Below, piece after piece: positions 1 through 9,665 of a DNA stretch of 64,000 nucleotides. Both the position numbers and the translations under genes were made by a program. Source of the DNA: Rhodanobacter sp. C06 (GTDB lineage Bacteria > Pseudomonadota > Gammaproteobacteria > Xanthomonadales > Rhodanobacteraceae); NCBI RefSeq assembly GCF_002001105.1, contig NZ_MUNP01000070.1:1-64000 (forward strand), written 5' to 3'. Numbering within the stretch: the stretch's first letter is position 1; each line of letters starts with the position of its first letter. The notes under the pieces were generated by a model. The model did not search any database, was not told where the DNA came from, and worked only from the letters and a program-made list of their open reading frames with translations.

Positions 1-1
1 C

Positions 2-94
2 GCAGTGCGCGGTTGGGTGACCTGGACGTTTGCCGCCTACAACCTGATCCGCCTCGGTGGCATCGGCGAGTGGTGGGAACCGTCGCCGACATGA
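2..94 (+). CDS. Transposase, C-terminal end only (partial at window edge)
   Basis: The window opens inside a reading frame that ends at a TGA at 92-94. Its last 30 residues contain TFAAYNLIRLGG, which resembles the closing alpha-helix of IS5/IS1182-type DDE transposases, where an AAYNLxR-like segment often lies just before the end. Only this tail is visible, so the IS family cannot be assigned. The following genes are AT-rich compared with the rest of the window, which fits an accessory segment. It could instead be the end of an unrelated protein. Confidence 0.5.
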   Translation, partial: AVRGWVTWTFAAYNLIRLGGIGEWWEPSPT

Positions 95-197
95 GCAACG
101 GTGGGAGACGTGCGTCCGCAGGGCGGGAAAACGCGCCATGCGCCCACCATCACGACCGTCATGCATAGATCGCGGCTATCGAGAGTGGCGCGAGACG

Positions 198-752
198 GTG
201 CTTCTCAACAGCCTGCTAGGGAGTGGCCTTTGGGAGAAAGTCCTTTCCCCATTGCTGTCTTTCGCATCCTCAGCGATAGTTGAAACAGTCTCTCGATTCA
301 GCAAAAGCTATCAAGACTCCATATATGCATTGGCCGCCAAGGGCTCCACAAGCAGCGACGCGCTAATCGCCGGACTAATAATCATGACGTTTCTCTTTAT
401 GGGGGTGATAATTCTCATAACACCATCCATCAGACGTGGATTCGGGATTATTTTGTCCATCGCCGAGAAGCCTGGAAAGATTCGAATCGTAGTAAACATC
501 CATACCTTTCTTTGTTTTGCAATCGTATTCACTGCAATGCTTGGAATTTCCAAGTTGGAAGTTGCTACAGGCATAGAACGCAAGACGCTTCGCAGCGTCG
601 AAATCCTTCGGCCCATGATTGGAGAGAAGGATTACATTCAATTTCGTTCGGAGTTCTATTCCATGTCCACTAAGGACGATTATTTGCATCTTAAAGTGCA
701 ACTGGACGAGAAGGCGAAGTTATACAAGGCAAGGATACCCCTTGATTATTAA
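198..752 (+). CDS. Hypothetical two-helix membrane protein, AT-rich
   Basis: I do not recognise this protein. The frame is open from position 57, but its first 47 residues are arginine-rich and look like non-coding sequence, so I place the start at the GTG at 198 (VLLNSLLGSG), giving 184 residues. It has two hydrophobic stretches, ALIAGLIIMTFLFMGVIILI and VNIHTFLCFAIVFTAMLGI, separated by a short basic loop, and a charged C-terminal tail with DEKAKLYKARI. The topology suggests an inner-membrane protein with a cytoplasmic tail. Codon use is much more AT-rich than in the core genes, a sign of horizontal transfer. The start site is uncertain. Confidence 0.5.
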   Translation: MLLNSLLGSGLWEKVLSPLLSFASSAIVETVSRFSKSYQDSIYALAAKGSTSSDALIAGLIIMTFLFMGVIILITPSIRRGFGIILSIAEKPGKIRIVVNIHTFLCFAIVFTAMLGISKLEVATGIERKTLRSVEILRPMIGEKDYIQFRSEFYSMSTKDDYLHLKVQLDEKAKLYKARIPLDY

Positions 753-936
753 TCACCTGTGCGATCTATTAGAAGAATGCAGGGAGGGTGGGTGGACGAA
801 GATCCATAAGGCTATGCGAGCGACCTTTCGCAAGCCGCAAGACGAAGACGGCTTCGAACTGGCCAAGATCGTTGCCGAAGGTGATACCGACCTAACCGAG
901 AAGTATCGGGACCGATATGCGGACGGAGGCAATTAA
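748..936 (+). pseudogene. Probable decayed protein fragment
   Basis: A frame closing at 936 encodes a plausible protein-like segment (DLLEECREGGWTKIHKAMR, then KPQDEDGFELAKIVAEGD). No start codon with a ribosome site lies at its natural beginning, and the frame upstream runs through the preceding gene. It looks like the 3' remnant of a lost gene in the accessory segment, or a short gene with a non-standard start. No family is recognised. Confidence 0.25.
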
Positions 937-1002
937 ACTCCGCCAGCAAAACTAGATGATCAATCGATGGAAACCACGAAGCAGCTCGACCATTTACGTA
1001 AA

Positions 1003-1092
1003 TGGCGGAGAGAGTGGGATTCGAACCCACGGTAGGCTTGCACCTACGGCAGTTTTCAAGACTGCTGCCTTAAACCACTCGGCCATCTCTCC
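1003..1092 (-). tRNA. tRNA-Ser (UGA anticodon)
   Basis: The reverse strand folds as a class II tRNA. The acceptor GGAGAGA pairs with TCTCTCC, the anticodon loop is CTTGAAA (anticodon TGA), there is a long variable arm, the T loop is GGTTCGAATCC, the discriminator base is G and the CCA end is encoded. Total length is 90 bases. It reads UCA and other UCN serine codons. No clear promoter lies directly upstream; the nearest promoter-like sequence is beyond the broken copy at 1129-1254. The gene marks the border between AT-rich accessory DNA and the serS region. Confidence 0.97.
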
Positions 1093-1128
1093 GTTGTCGC
1101 TTCCTGCCAAGGCACGCCGCGCGCGCCA

Positions 1129-1254
1129 CTACGGCAGTTTGGTTCCGGGCATCCTGCCCTCCGCCCCTTCGGGGCCAGCGGCTGCACTGCTGTCCACTTT
1201 GGCATCCTGCCTTCGCGTCAAGACTGCTGCCTTGAACCGCTCGGCCATCTCTCC
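1129..1254 (-). pseudogene. Broken second tRNA-Ser copy split at the anticodon by a 77-bp insert
   Basis: On the reverse strand, 1254-1218 repeats the first 37 bases of the intact tRNA-Ser, from the acceptor to the anticodon (ending CTTGA), with two differences in the D arm. Then come 77 unrelated bases (1217-1141), followed by AAACTGCCGTAG (1140-1129), which matches the intact gene immediately after the anticodon. Removing the insert would restore the anticodon loop exactly. Beyond GTAG the T arm and 3' end are missing, so this copy cannot make a tRNA. The insert holds two copies of GGCAGGATGCC and a GCCCC-GAA-GGGGC hairpin. Confidence 0.6.
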
Positions 1255-1297
1255 GAATTGCTCCGCCAGCTGACTGCTGCAGCCAACGCGCATCCTA

Positions 1298-2985
<1,688 letters not shown>

Positions 2986-3050
2986 TTATCGTCGCCGCGC
3001 GCGGGTGGCCGCAATGCAAGGGCTTGCCACGCCTCGCCCGGATGCCAGCC

Positions 3051-3105
3051 GTGGGTCGGGCTTCAGCCCGACACATCAGGCGAGTCGGGATGAATCCCGA
3101 CCCAC
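3051..3105. repeat. REP-like inverted doublet
   Basis: Two short palindromic units face each other between rarA and serS. The first, GTGGGTCGGGCTTCAGCCCGAC (3051-3072), reads on the plus strand. The second (3084-3105) is GTGGGTCGGGATTCATCCCGAC on the minus strand. Each folds alone (GTCGGG-6-CCCGAC), and the pair can form one large hairpin. Short palindromes that begin with a GTGG-type head are characteristic of REP elements mobilised by RAYT (TnpA-REP) proteins in Xanthomonadales and Pseudomonas. No such transposase is in the window. Confidence 0.7.
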
Positions 3106-3120
3106 GAGGGCGTCAGCCAG

Positions 3121-4467
3121 TCATTTGCCGCGTGCCTTGCGCCTCGACTCGCGCAGCGCCAGCAGCTTCTCGCGCAGCTGCAGTTCCAGACCGCGCTCGA
3201 CCGGCTCGTAGAACACCGTGCCGTCCAGCGCGTCGGGCAGGCATTGCTGGTCCAGCGCGATGCCGCCCTCGGCGTCGTGGTCGTACTGGTAGCCCTTGCC
3301 GTAGCCCAGGCCCTTCATCAGCTTGGTGGGCGCGTTGCGCAGGTGCATGGGCACCTCCAGCGTGCCCGTGTCGCGCACCGCGGCGCGGGCCTGGTTCCAG
3401 GCCGTGTAGGCGGCGTTGCTCTTGGGCGCCACGGCCAGCCAGATCGCCAGCTGGGCCAGGCCCAGTTCGCCCTCGGGGCTGCCGAGGCGTTCGTAGGTGT
3501 CCCAGGCGTCCAGCGCCATGCGCCAGGCGCGCGGTTCGGCCAGACCCACGTCCTCCACCGCCATGCGGGTCATGCGTCTGGCGAGGTAGCGCGGGTCGCA
3601 GCCGCCATCCAGCATGCGCGCCAGCCAGTACACGGCGGCATCGGGGTCGGAGGAGCGCACGGATTTGTGCAGCGCCGAGATCTGGTCGTAGAACTGCTCG
3701 CCCTGCTTGTCGAAGCGGCGGGTGCGGTCGGCCAGCACCTGTTCCAGCGTGGCCTGGTCGATGCGCTGGCCTTCGGCCAGTTCGGCGGCGATTTCCAGCA
3801 AGGTGAGCGCACGGCGCACGTCGCCGTCGGCGGCGTGGGCGATCAGCTGCAGCGAGGCATCGTCCACATCGAGTTGCTGCGCGCCGAGACCGCGTTCCAC
3901 GTCCGCCAAGGCACGCCTGAGCGCGGCGACGATGTCGTCCGCCGACACCGCATCCAGCACGTGCACGCGGCAGCGCGAGAGCAGCGCGGAGTTCAGTTCG
4001 AACGAGGGGTTCTCGGTGGTGGCACCCACGAACAGGATCACGCCGCGTTCGATGTGCGGCAGGAAGGCGTCCTGCTGGGTCTTGTTGAAACGGTGCACCT
4101 CGTCCACGAACAGCACGGTGCGCCGACCCTGGGCGAAGTTGCCCTCGGCCTCGGCCAGCGCCTTGCGCACCTCGGGCAGGCCGGAGAGCACGGCCGAGAT
4201 CGCCTTGAAATCGGCATCGGCGTACTGCGCCACCAGCAGCGCCAGCGTGGTCTTGCCGCAGCCGGGCGGCCCCCACAGCACCATGGAGTGCAGCCGGCCC
4301 GCCTCCAAGGCGCGGCGCAGGGCGCGGTCCGGCGCCACCAGGCGGCGCTGACCCACGATCTCGTCGAGGTTGCGCGGGCGCATGCGCTCGGCCAGCGGCT
4401 TCAGCGCCTCGGGTTCGGCGAACAGGGAGCTCGCCGGCTGGAAGGGGTTGCGGGGCATGGTCTCCAT
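3121..4467 (-). CDS. rarA: Replication-associated recombination protein A (AAA+ ATPase)
   Basis: RarA (MgsA) is a homotetrameric AAA+ ATPase related to clamp loaders that acts at stalled replication forks. The Walker A GPPGCGKT is at residues 66-73, with FVDEVHRFNK as Walker B. It also contains GATTENPSFELNSALLSRC (sensor 1 and arginine finger), then the C-terminal tetramerisation part with MHLRNAPTKLMK and GYGKGYQYDHD. The ATG at 4467 gives 448 residues; a second ATG at 4458 has GGAG three bases upstream and gives 445. E. coli RarA has about 447. It lies between serS and a divergent cyclase gene. Confidence 0.95.
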   Translation of the reverse strand: METMPRNPFQPASSLFAEPEALKPLAERMRPRNLDEIVGQRRLVAPDRALRRALEAGRLHSMVLWGPPGCGKTTLALLVAQYADADFKAISAVLSGLPEVRKALAEAEGNFAQGRRTVLFVDEVHRFNKTQQDAFLPHIERGVILFVGATTENPSFELNSALLSRCRVHVLDAVSADDIVAALRRALADVERGLGAQQLDVDDASLQLIAHAADGDVRRALTLLEIAAELAEGQRIDQATLEQVLADRTRRFDKQGEQFYDQISALHKSVRSSDPDAAVYWLARMLDGGCDPRYLARRMTRMAVEDVGLAEPRAWRMALDAWDTYERLGSPEGELGLAQLAIWLAVAPKSNAAYTAWNQARAAVRDTGTLEVPMHLRNAPTKLMKGLGYGKGYQYDHDAEGGIALDQQCLPDALDGTVFYEPVERGLELQLREKLLALRESRRKARGK

Positions 4468-4651
4468 GATACGGCGTGCGACCCTGCCCCGCCCCGGGAA
4501 AGCGCCCCGCCAGTTATCATGTCGCCGGGAACGGCGCACCACGCAAGGAGCCGCGCATGTCCGGGGGAATCCACCGCCAGCTTGGCCTGCACCGCCATCG
4601 CCGAACGCGTGGCGGCGTGGCGGAGCGCTGCGCTTGAGGCGGGCTGCCGGC

Positions 4652-7600
4652 ATGCGCGCGGCCCTGCTGGCCTTGCTGCTGATGCTGCTGCCGTGCGCTC
4701 GGCTGCATGCGGCAACGGCCGCCGCCGACCGCTGGCTGCCGCTGGAACGGCAGTGGTTCGACGACGTGGGCATGGCCGAGGGCCTGCCGCATTCCATCAC
4801 CACCGCGCTGGCGCAGGATCGCGACGGCCTGCTGTGGATCGGCACCATGGGCGGCCTGGTGCGCTACGACGGCTACCGCGTGCAGGTGTTCGAGCTGGCC
4901 GATGCCGCGGCCGCCGGCCTGCCCGACACCTACGTGCGCAGCTTGCTCGCGCTGCCGGACGGCGGCCTGCTGGTGGGCACCAATGCGGGTGGGCTGGCGC
5001 GCTTCGACCCGCAGACCGGCCGCTTCCGCAGCTACCCGGTCGGCCCCGGCGGCACCGGCAATCGCAAGATCTACGCGCTGGCGGCGGACGGCGACAGCGG
5101 TGTGTGGATCGCCACCGACAGCGGGCTGGATCACCTGGACCTTGGCAGCGACCGCATCGCGCCGGTCGACACCGGACCGGCCGCACCGCGCAACTTCGCC
5201 GTATTCCAGGATCGTGCCGGCAACCTGTGGCTGGGCAACGACAAGGGTCTGTTCGTGCGCTACGCCGGCAGCAAGGCGTTCGTACGCCCGGAGCATCCCG
5301 CGGGCGTGGTCGACCAGGTGCTGCACGACGAGATCTGGGCGGTGCGCGAAGACGCCGAGGGACGGCTGTGGGTGGGCAGCGTGCAGATGGGCGCGATCTA
5401 CCGCGAGGCCAACGGTAGCTGGCGCACCATCCCCGGCTTCAGCGGCTACGACGGCACCGCACGGCAGGCCACCGTGCGCGACTTCCTGGAGGTGCGGCCG
5501 GGCCGGATGTGGATCGCCACCGACGGCGACGGCATCGTCACCTACACCGCCGGCGACGCCGACACGCGCGTGCTCGACCACGACACCTCGCTGCCCTCCT
5601 CGCTGCCCGGCAATTCCGTGCGCGCGCTGCTGCTGGGACGCGCCGGCAACGCCTGGGCCGCCACCGATCTCGGGGCGGCGCGCAGCAACGCCGGAGCGAA
5701 CATCGCGTTCCCCATGCTGCCCTCGTCCGACCTCGCACACTCGCTGGCCAACCCGAACGTACGCAGCATCCTGGTCGATGCGCGCGGCCGGATCTGGCTG
5801 GGCATGGCGTCGGGCGAGATCGACATCATCGACCCGCTCACCGGCACCGTGCGCCACCTGAAGCTGACCGGCAAGCAGCTGCGCCGCGACGTGCAGAGCC
5901 TGGCCGAGGCGCCGGACGGCTCGATCTGGGTCGGCACCCAGGGCATGGCGCAGATCGATCCCGACACGCTGGCCGTGCGCGACGCGATCCTGCCTGCACT
6001 GGGCGACAGCCCGGTGCTGAGCCTGCTGCGCATGGGACCGTACATGCTGATCGGCACCTACAACGGCGTGTTCCGCTATGACTCGCGCAACGGCCAGCTG
6101 GTCCACTACCGCCACGTCGCCGGCCAACCCGGCAGCCTGGTCAGCGACACCGTGCGGCAGATCGTGCGCGTGGGCACGGCGGTCTGGTACGCCACCAACA
6201 ACGGCATCAGCGTGGCGCGCGACCCGCTGCAAACCACCGGTTTCGTGAACCTGGTGCAGCACGAAGGCGATGCCGCCAGCCTGCCCCAGAACCTGGTCGA
6301 CTCGATCGCCGTCGATACGCGCGGCCGCGTGTGGGCGGGCACGCTGGGCGGCCTCGCCATGCTGCCGCACGGCAACGACCCGCCTTACCGATTCCAGCAC
6401 CTCGGCACCGCCGCCGGGCTGGCCAGCGACAAGATCACCGCCCTGCTGCCCGACGACGACGGCAACCTGTGGGTGAGCAGCGCCAACGGCATCTCGGTGG
6501 TCGGCGGACAGAGCCTGCGCATCCGCAACCTCGGCGTGCGCGACGGCCAGCACATCTCCAGCTACATCTACGCCGCCGCCGCGCGCATGCCCGACGGCAC
6601 CCTGCTGTTCGGCGGCCTCGGCGGCCTCACCGTGGTCCGCCCGCTGTGGCGCGGTCCCGACGACCCGCAAGTGCCGCTGCGCATCACCAACGTGCTGGTG
6701 AACGGGCACCCGCTTCCGTTCGGCCGGCTGCCCGGCGATCGTGGCACGCTGGCGCTGTCCGCGCACGAACGCAGCCTGCGCCTGGACTTCGCCCTGCTCG
6801 ACTTCCAGGGGTCGCAGGAGACCACCTACAGCTACCGCATGGCCGGCTTCGACGACGGCTGGATCGAGGTGCCCAAGGGCGGCACGCCCAGCGCGATCTA
6901 TACCAACCTGCCGCACGGCCGCTACGTGCTGCACCTGCGTGCGGTGCCGCGCGGCCTGCACGCGCGCGCGGCCGAAAGCACGCTGGCGATCAGCGTGGCA
7001 CCGCTGTGGTACGAGACGCTGTGGGCGCGCCTGCTGGCCGTCGTGCTGCTGCTGACGCTGGTGGTGCTGCTGGTGCAAATGCGCACGATCTACCTGCGTC
7101 GCCGTGCCTTGCAGCTGCAGAAGCAGATCGACGTGCACACCCGCGAGCTGATCGCCGCCAACCGGCGCCTCGACCTGCTGGCCGGCACCGACGAACTGAC
7201 CGGCGTCTGCAACCGCCGCCGCTTCCTGGAACTGGCCGAGGGCGTGCGGCGCTACGCCGACACGGCCCCGGCCTGTATCGCCCTGCTCGACCTGGACCGC
7301 TTCAAGCGCGTCAACGACGAGTTCGGCCACCTGGCCGGCGACGCGGTGCTGCGCGCCACCGCCGGCGTGATCTGCCAGCAGTTGCGCGCCGGCGACCTGG
7401 TCGGCCGCTACGGCGGCGAGGAACTGGTGCTGTGCCTGCCGAACAACTCCGGCGCCAAGGCCATGGAGATCGCCGAGCGGATCCGCGTCGCGCTGCGCGG
7501 CACGCGCACCTGGCACGAAGGTCGCGCGATCACCATCACGGTGAGCATCGGCGTCGCCGAGCTGCGGCCCGGCGAAGGCATGACCTCGTGGCTGTCGCGC

Positions 7601-7663
7601 GCCGATGCGGCGCTGTACGAATCCAAGCACCGCGGCCGCGACTGCTGCACGTTGGCGGTCTGA
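4652..7663 (+). CDS. Periplasmic beta-propeller sensor diguanylate cyclase (Reg_prop, Y_Y_Y, GGDEF)
   Basis: This 1003-residue membrane protein is predicted to make cyclic di-GMP in response to a periplasmic signal. Residues 1-20 form a signal peptide ending LHA. Up to about 680 there are repeated WIGT/LWVGS-type blades of two two-component-regulator propellers (Reg_prop). A Y_Y_Y domain spans about 680-790, one membrane helix about 790-811, then a short coiled linker and a GGDEF domain to the end. The active site reads GGEEL (921-925), with an inhibitory RAGD I-site five residues before it. The start is the ATG at 4652, which begins the signal peptide, with GAGG about 13 bases upstream. Ligand unknown. 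Confidence 0.92.
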   Translation: MRAALLALLLMLLPCARLHAATAAADRWLPLERQWFDDVGMAEGLPHSITTALAQDRDGLLWIGTMGGLVRYDGYRVQVFELADAAAAGLPDTYVRSLLALPDGGLLVGTNAGGLARFDPQTGRFRSYPVGPGGTGNRKIYALAADGDSGVWIATDSGLDHLDLGSDRIAPVDTGPAAPRNFAVFQDRAGNLWLGNDKGLFVRYAGSKAFVRPEHPAGVVDQVLHDEIWAVREDAEGRLWVGSVQMGAIYREANGSWRTIPGFSGYDGTARQATVRDFLEVRPGRMWIATDGDGIVTYTAGDADTRVLDHDTSLPSSLPGNSVRALLLGRAGNAWAATDLGAARSNAGANIAFPMLPSSDLAHSLANPNVRSILVDARGRIWLGMASGEIDIIDPLTGTVRHLKLTGKQLRRDVQSLAEAPDGSIWVGTQGMAQIDPDTLAVRDAILPALGDSPVLSLLRMGPYMLIGTYNGVFRYDSRNGQLVHYRHVAGQPGSLVSDTVRQIVRVGTAVWYATNNGISVARDPLQTTGFVNLVQHEGDAASLPQNLVDSIAVDTRGRVWAGTLGGLAMLPHGNDPPYRFQHLGTAAGLASDKITALLPDDDGNLWVSSANGISVVGGQSLRIRNLGVRDGQHISSYIYAAAARMPDGTLLFGGLGGLTVVRPLWRGPDDPQVPLRITNVLVNGHPLPFGRLPGDRGTLALSAHERSLRLDFALLDFQGSQETTYSYRMAGFDDGWIEVPKGGTPSAIYTNLPHGRYVLHLRAVPRGLHARAAESTLAISVAPLWYETLWARLLAVVLLLTLVVLLVQMRTIYLRRRALQLQKQIDVHTRELIAANRRLDLLAGTDELTGVCNRRRFLELAEGVRRYADTAPACIALLDLDRFKRVNDEFGHLAGDAVLRATAGVICQQLRAGDLVGRYGGEELVLCLPNNSGAKAMEIAERIRVALRGTRTWHEGRAITITVSIGVAELRPGEGMTSWLSRADAALYESKHRGRDCCTLAV

Positions 7664-7676
7664 GCACGCGGCTTGT

Positions 7677-8366
7677 TCAGCCGTCCGGCGGGCCCGCCCT
7701 GCTCAGCGTGTATTGGCGATACAGGCCATAGCCCAGGCCGCAGACCCCGGTGAGCGTGGCGGGGATCAGCAGGCTGCGCTGTTGCAGCAGCCGGAACAGG
7801 CCGGCGCCGACGATGCTGCCAAGCATGAAGCTGGCCGCCACCAGCGTGCAGACGCGCAACCGCAGCCGATCCACCGGCAGGCCGCGCAGCAAGTGGCCGA
7901 GGTAGATGCCAAGGTCGGTGAAGATGCCGGTGACGTGGGTGGTGCGGATCACCGCGCCGCTGTAGGCACTGACCATGCCGTTCTGCAGGCCCATGCCGAC
8001 CGACGCCAGGTACAACCCCGCCGAATTCGCCGCGTCGAGCAGCGGCACGGCGGCAAACAGCAGCGCCGACTCCAGCACCAGCGCCACGCCGTAGCGCCGC
8101 CCCAGCTGCAGCGTGCTCTGCTGCACGATCATGCCGCTCAGCGTGGCGCCGAGCACGAAGGCCGCGATCGCCAGCGCCCAGTGCAGCGCCTCGCCGTGCT
8201 CGCCCTGGCCCAGTGCGACGCCGAGCAGGCTGGTGTTGCCGGTCATGTTGCTGATCGACTCGTGCCGGAAACCGAGATAACCCACCGCATTGACCTGGCC
8301 CGCGATGAAGGCCAGCACGGCCGTGCCGAACCAGGCCCAGCGCGGCAATTGGCGCAGCACCGGCAT
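7677..8366 (-). CDS. DUF1275 (YoaK) family membrane protein
   Basis: This 229-residue integral membrane protein has about six hydrophobic helices. It carries features of the DUF1275/YoaK family, including an early GQVNAVGYLGF segment, ESISNMTGNTS, and a central GLQNGMVSAYSGAVIRTTHVTG segment. The biochemical role of the family is unknown. It ends 13 bases from the end of the convergent cyclase gene and is followed on its own strand by nothing. lolA lies 18 bases upstream on the same strand, so the two are probably co-transcribed. Confidence 0.85.
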   Translation of the reverse strand: MPVLRQLPRWAWFGTAVLAFIAGQVNAVGYLGFRHESISNMTGNTSLLGVALGQGEHGEALHWALAIAAFVLGATLSGMIVQQSTLQLGRRYGVALVLESALLFAAVPLLDAANSAGLYLASVGMGLQNGMVSAYSGAVIRTTHVTGIFTDLGIYLGHLLRGLPVDRLRLRVCTLVAASFMLGSIVGAGLFRLLQQRSLLIPATLTGVCGLGYGLYRQYTLSRAGPPDG

Positions 8367-8384
8367 GGCGTCAGTTCCGCAGCG

Positions 8385-9047
8385 TCAGTTCTTCAACGGC
8401 TGCACCTGCAGCACCGGTGCGTCGCCGATCACGTCGGCGCCCTTGGGCGGCACGAAGGTGAACACCGCAGGCGGGATCGCCACGTTGCGCTGCCAGTGCG
8501 AGAAGCGGATGTCGGTGGTGGAGCCGAGCTGGTCCTTGAACGTCATCCGCGCGAGGCCATTTGCGTCGAAGCCGAGATCCGCATAGGCGAACTGCGGGTC
8601 CTTCGCGGTGGAGGTGAGCCGCAGCCAGGCCAGGCCGTCGCGCTCGCCCTGCTCGCTGACCTTGAACTCGCGGTCCATCTGCTTGAGGTCGGTGAGCACG
8701 GTGAGCGGGCTGTGCGCCTCCTCGCTGGACTGGATGCGCACGGTGACCTGCTCCAGCTCGGGGTCGTACATCCACACCCGGCTGCCGTCGGCCACGATGG
8801 TCTGCTTGTACGGCGCGGTGGTTTCCCAGCGGAACTGCCGCGGCGCCTGCAGCGCCAGCGTGCCGGTGCTGGTCTTGCCGGCGTTGCCGTTCGGGTCGAC
8901 CAGGGTCTGGCTGAAGTCGCCGGTGAGCGAATGCAGGCCGGTGGCGAAGGCGTCGAGCCGGGTGCGCGCGGCGCCGGTGGCGGCTTGGGCGGCGGTGCCC
9001 AGCGACAGCAGCGCGAACGCGGCCAGTGCAAGCTTGAAACGTTTCAT
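8385..9047 (-). CDS. lolA: Outer-membrane lipoprotein carrier protein LolA
   Basis: LolA is the periplasmic chaperone that takes lipoproteins from the LolCDE transporter and passes them to LolB at the outer membrane. The protein has 220 residues with a signal peptide at 1-22 (cleavage after AQA). The mature part shows the LolA pattern: LHSLTGDFSQTLVDPNG, RQFRWETTAPYKQTIVADGS, and VWMYDPELEQVTVR. It starts with ATG. Its place near rarA, serS and ftsK matches the ancestral gammaproteobacterial order, although other genes now separate them. Confidence 0.96.
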   Translation of the reverse strand: MKRFKLALAAFALLSLGTAAQAATGAARTRLDAFATGLHSLTGDFSQTLVDPNGNAGKTSTGTLALQAPRQFRWETTAPYKQTIVADGSRVWMYDPELEQVTVRIQSSEEAHSPLTVLTDLKQMDREFKVSEQGERDGLAWLRLTSTAKDPQFAYADLGFDANGLARMTFKDQLGSTTDIRFSHWQRNVAIPPAVFTFVPPKGADVIGDAPVLQVQPLKN

Positions 9048-9110
9048 CGGATTCCCCGCGACGTGACGATGGGTGCCATTGTCGCCGCTGCACGCTTAAC
9101 ACGCACCCTC

Positions 9111-9160
9111 AGAGCCTGTTCACGATCTCCCCATGGCCCGGGAGATCATGAGCAGGCTCT
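9111..9160. repeat. Long hairpin with 20-base arms between lrp and lolA
   Basis: AGAGCCTGTTCACGATCTCC (9111-9130) is followed by ten bases and then its near-exact inverse (9141-9160), with two mismatches in 20. The right arm reaches into the lrp stop codon. There is no T-run on either side, so a simple intrinsic terminator is doubtful. A dispersed palindromic element or a transcript-stabilising structure between lrp and lolA fits better. Confidence 0.65.
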
Positions 9161-9639
9161 CACTCGTTCACCGGCAGGCACAGCGTCTCCTTGACCTCTT
9201 CCATCACGATGTAGCTCTTGGATTCGCGCACGTGCGGCAAGGTCAGCAAGGTGCTGCCGAGCAGCTTGCGATAGGAAGCCATCTCGCTGATGCGCGCCTT
9301 GATCAGGTAGTCGAAGTCGCCGGACACCAGGTGGCATTCGAGCACGTTGGGCAGGCGCAGCGCGGCGCGGCGGAACTCCTCGAAGATGTCGCCGGACTTG
9401 TAGGCAAGGCTGATCTCCACGAACACCAGCAGCCCGGCCTTGACGTACTGCGGGTCCAGCCGGGCGTAGTAGCCGGTGATCACCTGCTCGCGCTCCAGCC
9501 GGCGCACGCGCTCGGTGCACGGCGTGGTGGACAGGCCGACGCGCTCGCCCAGCTCGGTGAAGGAAATCCGCCCCTCCTGCTGCAGGATCTTCAGGATTTT
9601 CCGGTCGATCTTGTCCAGTTCGCGGGGTCGGGACGGCAT
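9160..9639 (-). CDS. lrp: Lrp/AsnC family transcriptional regulator
   Basis: This 159-residue regulator has the Lrp layout. A winged helix-turn-helix occupies about residues 8-60 ([34 protein letters not shown]). A RAM/ActR effector domain follows, with [10 protein letters not shown] and [17 protein letters not shown]. The start is the ATG at 9639; upstream in-frame sequence is not protein-like. It is transcribed away from dadA. In Pseudomonas and E. coli, Lrp-type proteins control the dadAX operon in response to alanine, so it is likely to regulate dadA-alr here. Its position near ftsK and trxB also matches the E. coli lrp locus. Confidence 0.92.
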   Translation of the reverse strand: MPSRPRELDKIDRKILKILQQEGRISFTELGERVGLSTTPCTERVRRLEREQVITGYYARLDPQYVKAGLLVFVEISLAYKSGDIFEEFRRAALRLPNVLECHLVSGDFDYLIKARISEMASYRKLLGSTLLTLPHVRESKSYIVMEEVKETLCLPVNE

Positions 9640-9665
9640 GGGGCTCTGGCTCCGGCGGGTCGTAA

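Noticed and set aside
619-936. 105-residue gene starting at 619
   Set aside because: Its first half overlaps the membrane protein in another frame and looks non-coding; only the last third is protein-like and is reported as a fragment.
4517-7630. 1037-residue open frame antisense to the sensor cyclase
   Set aside because: It is a GC-rich shadow with low-complexity Ala, Gly, Arg and His content; the plus strand has clear domains.
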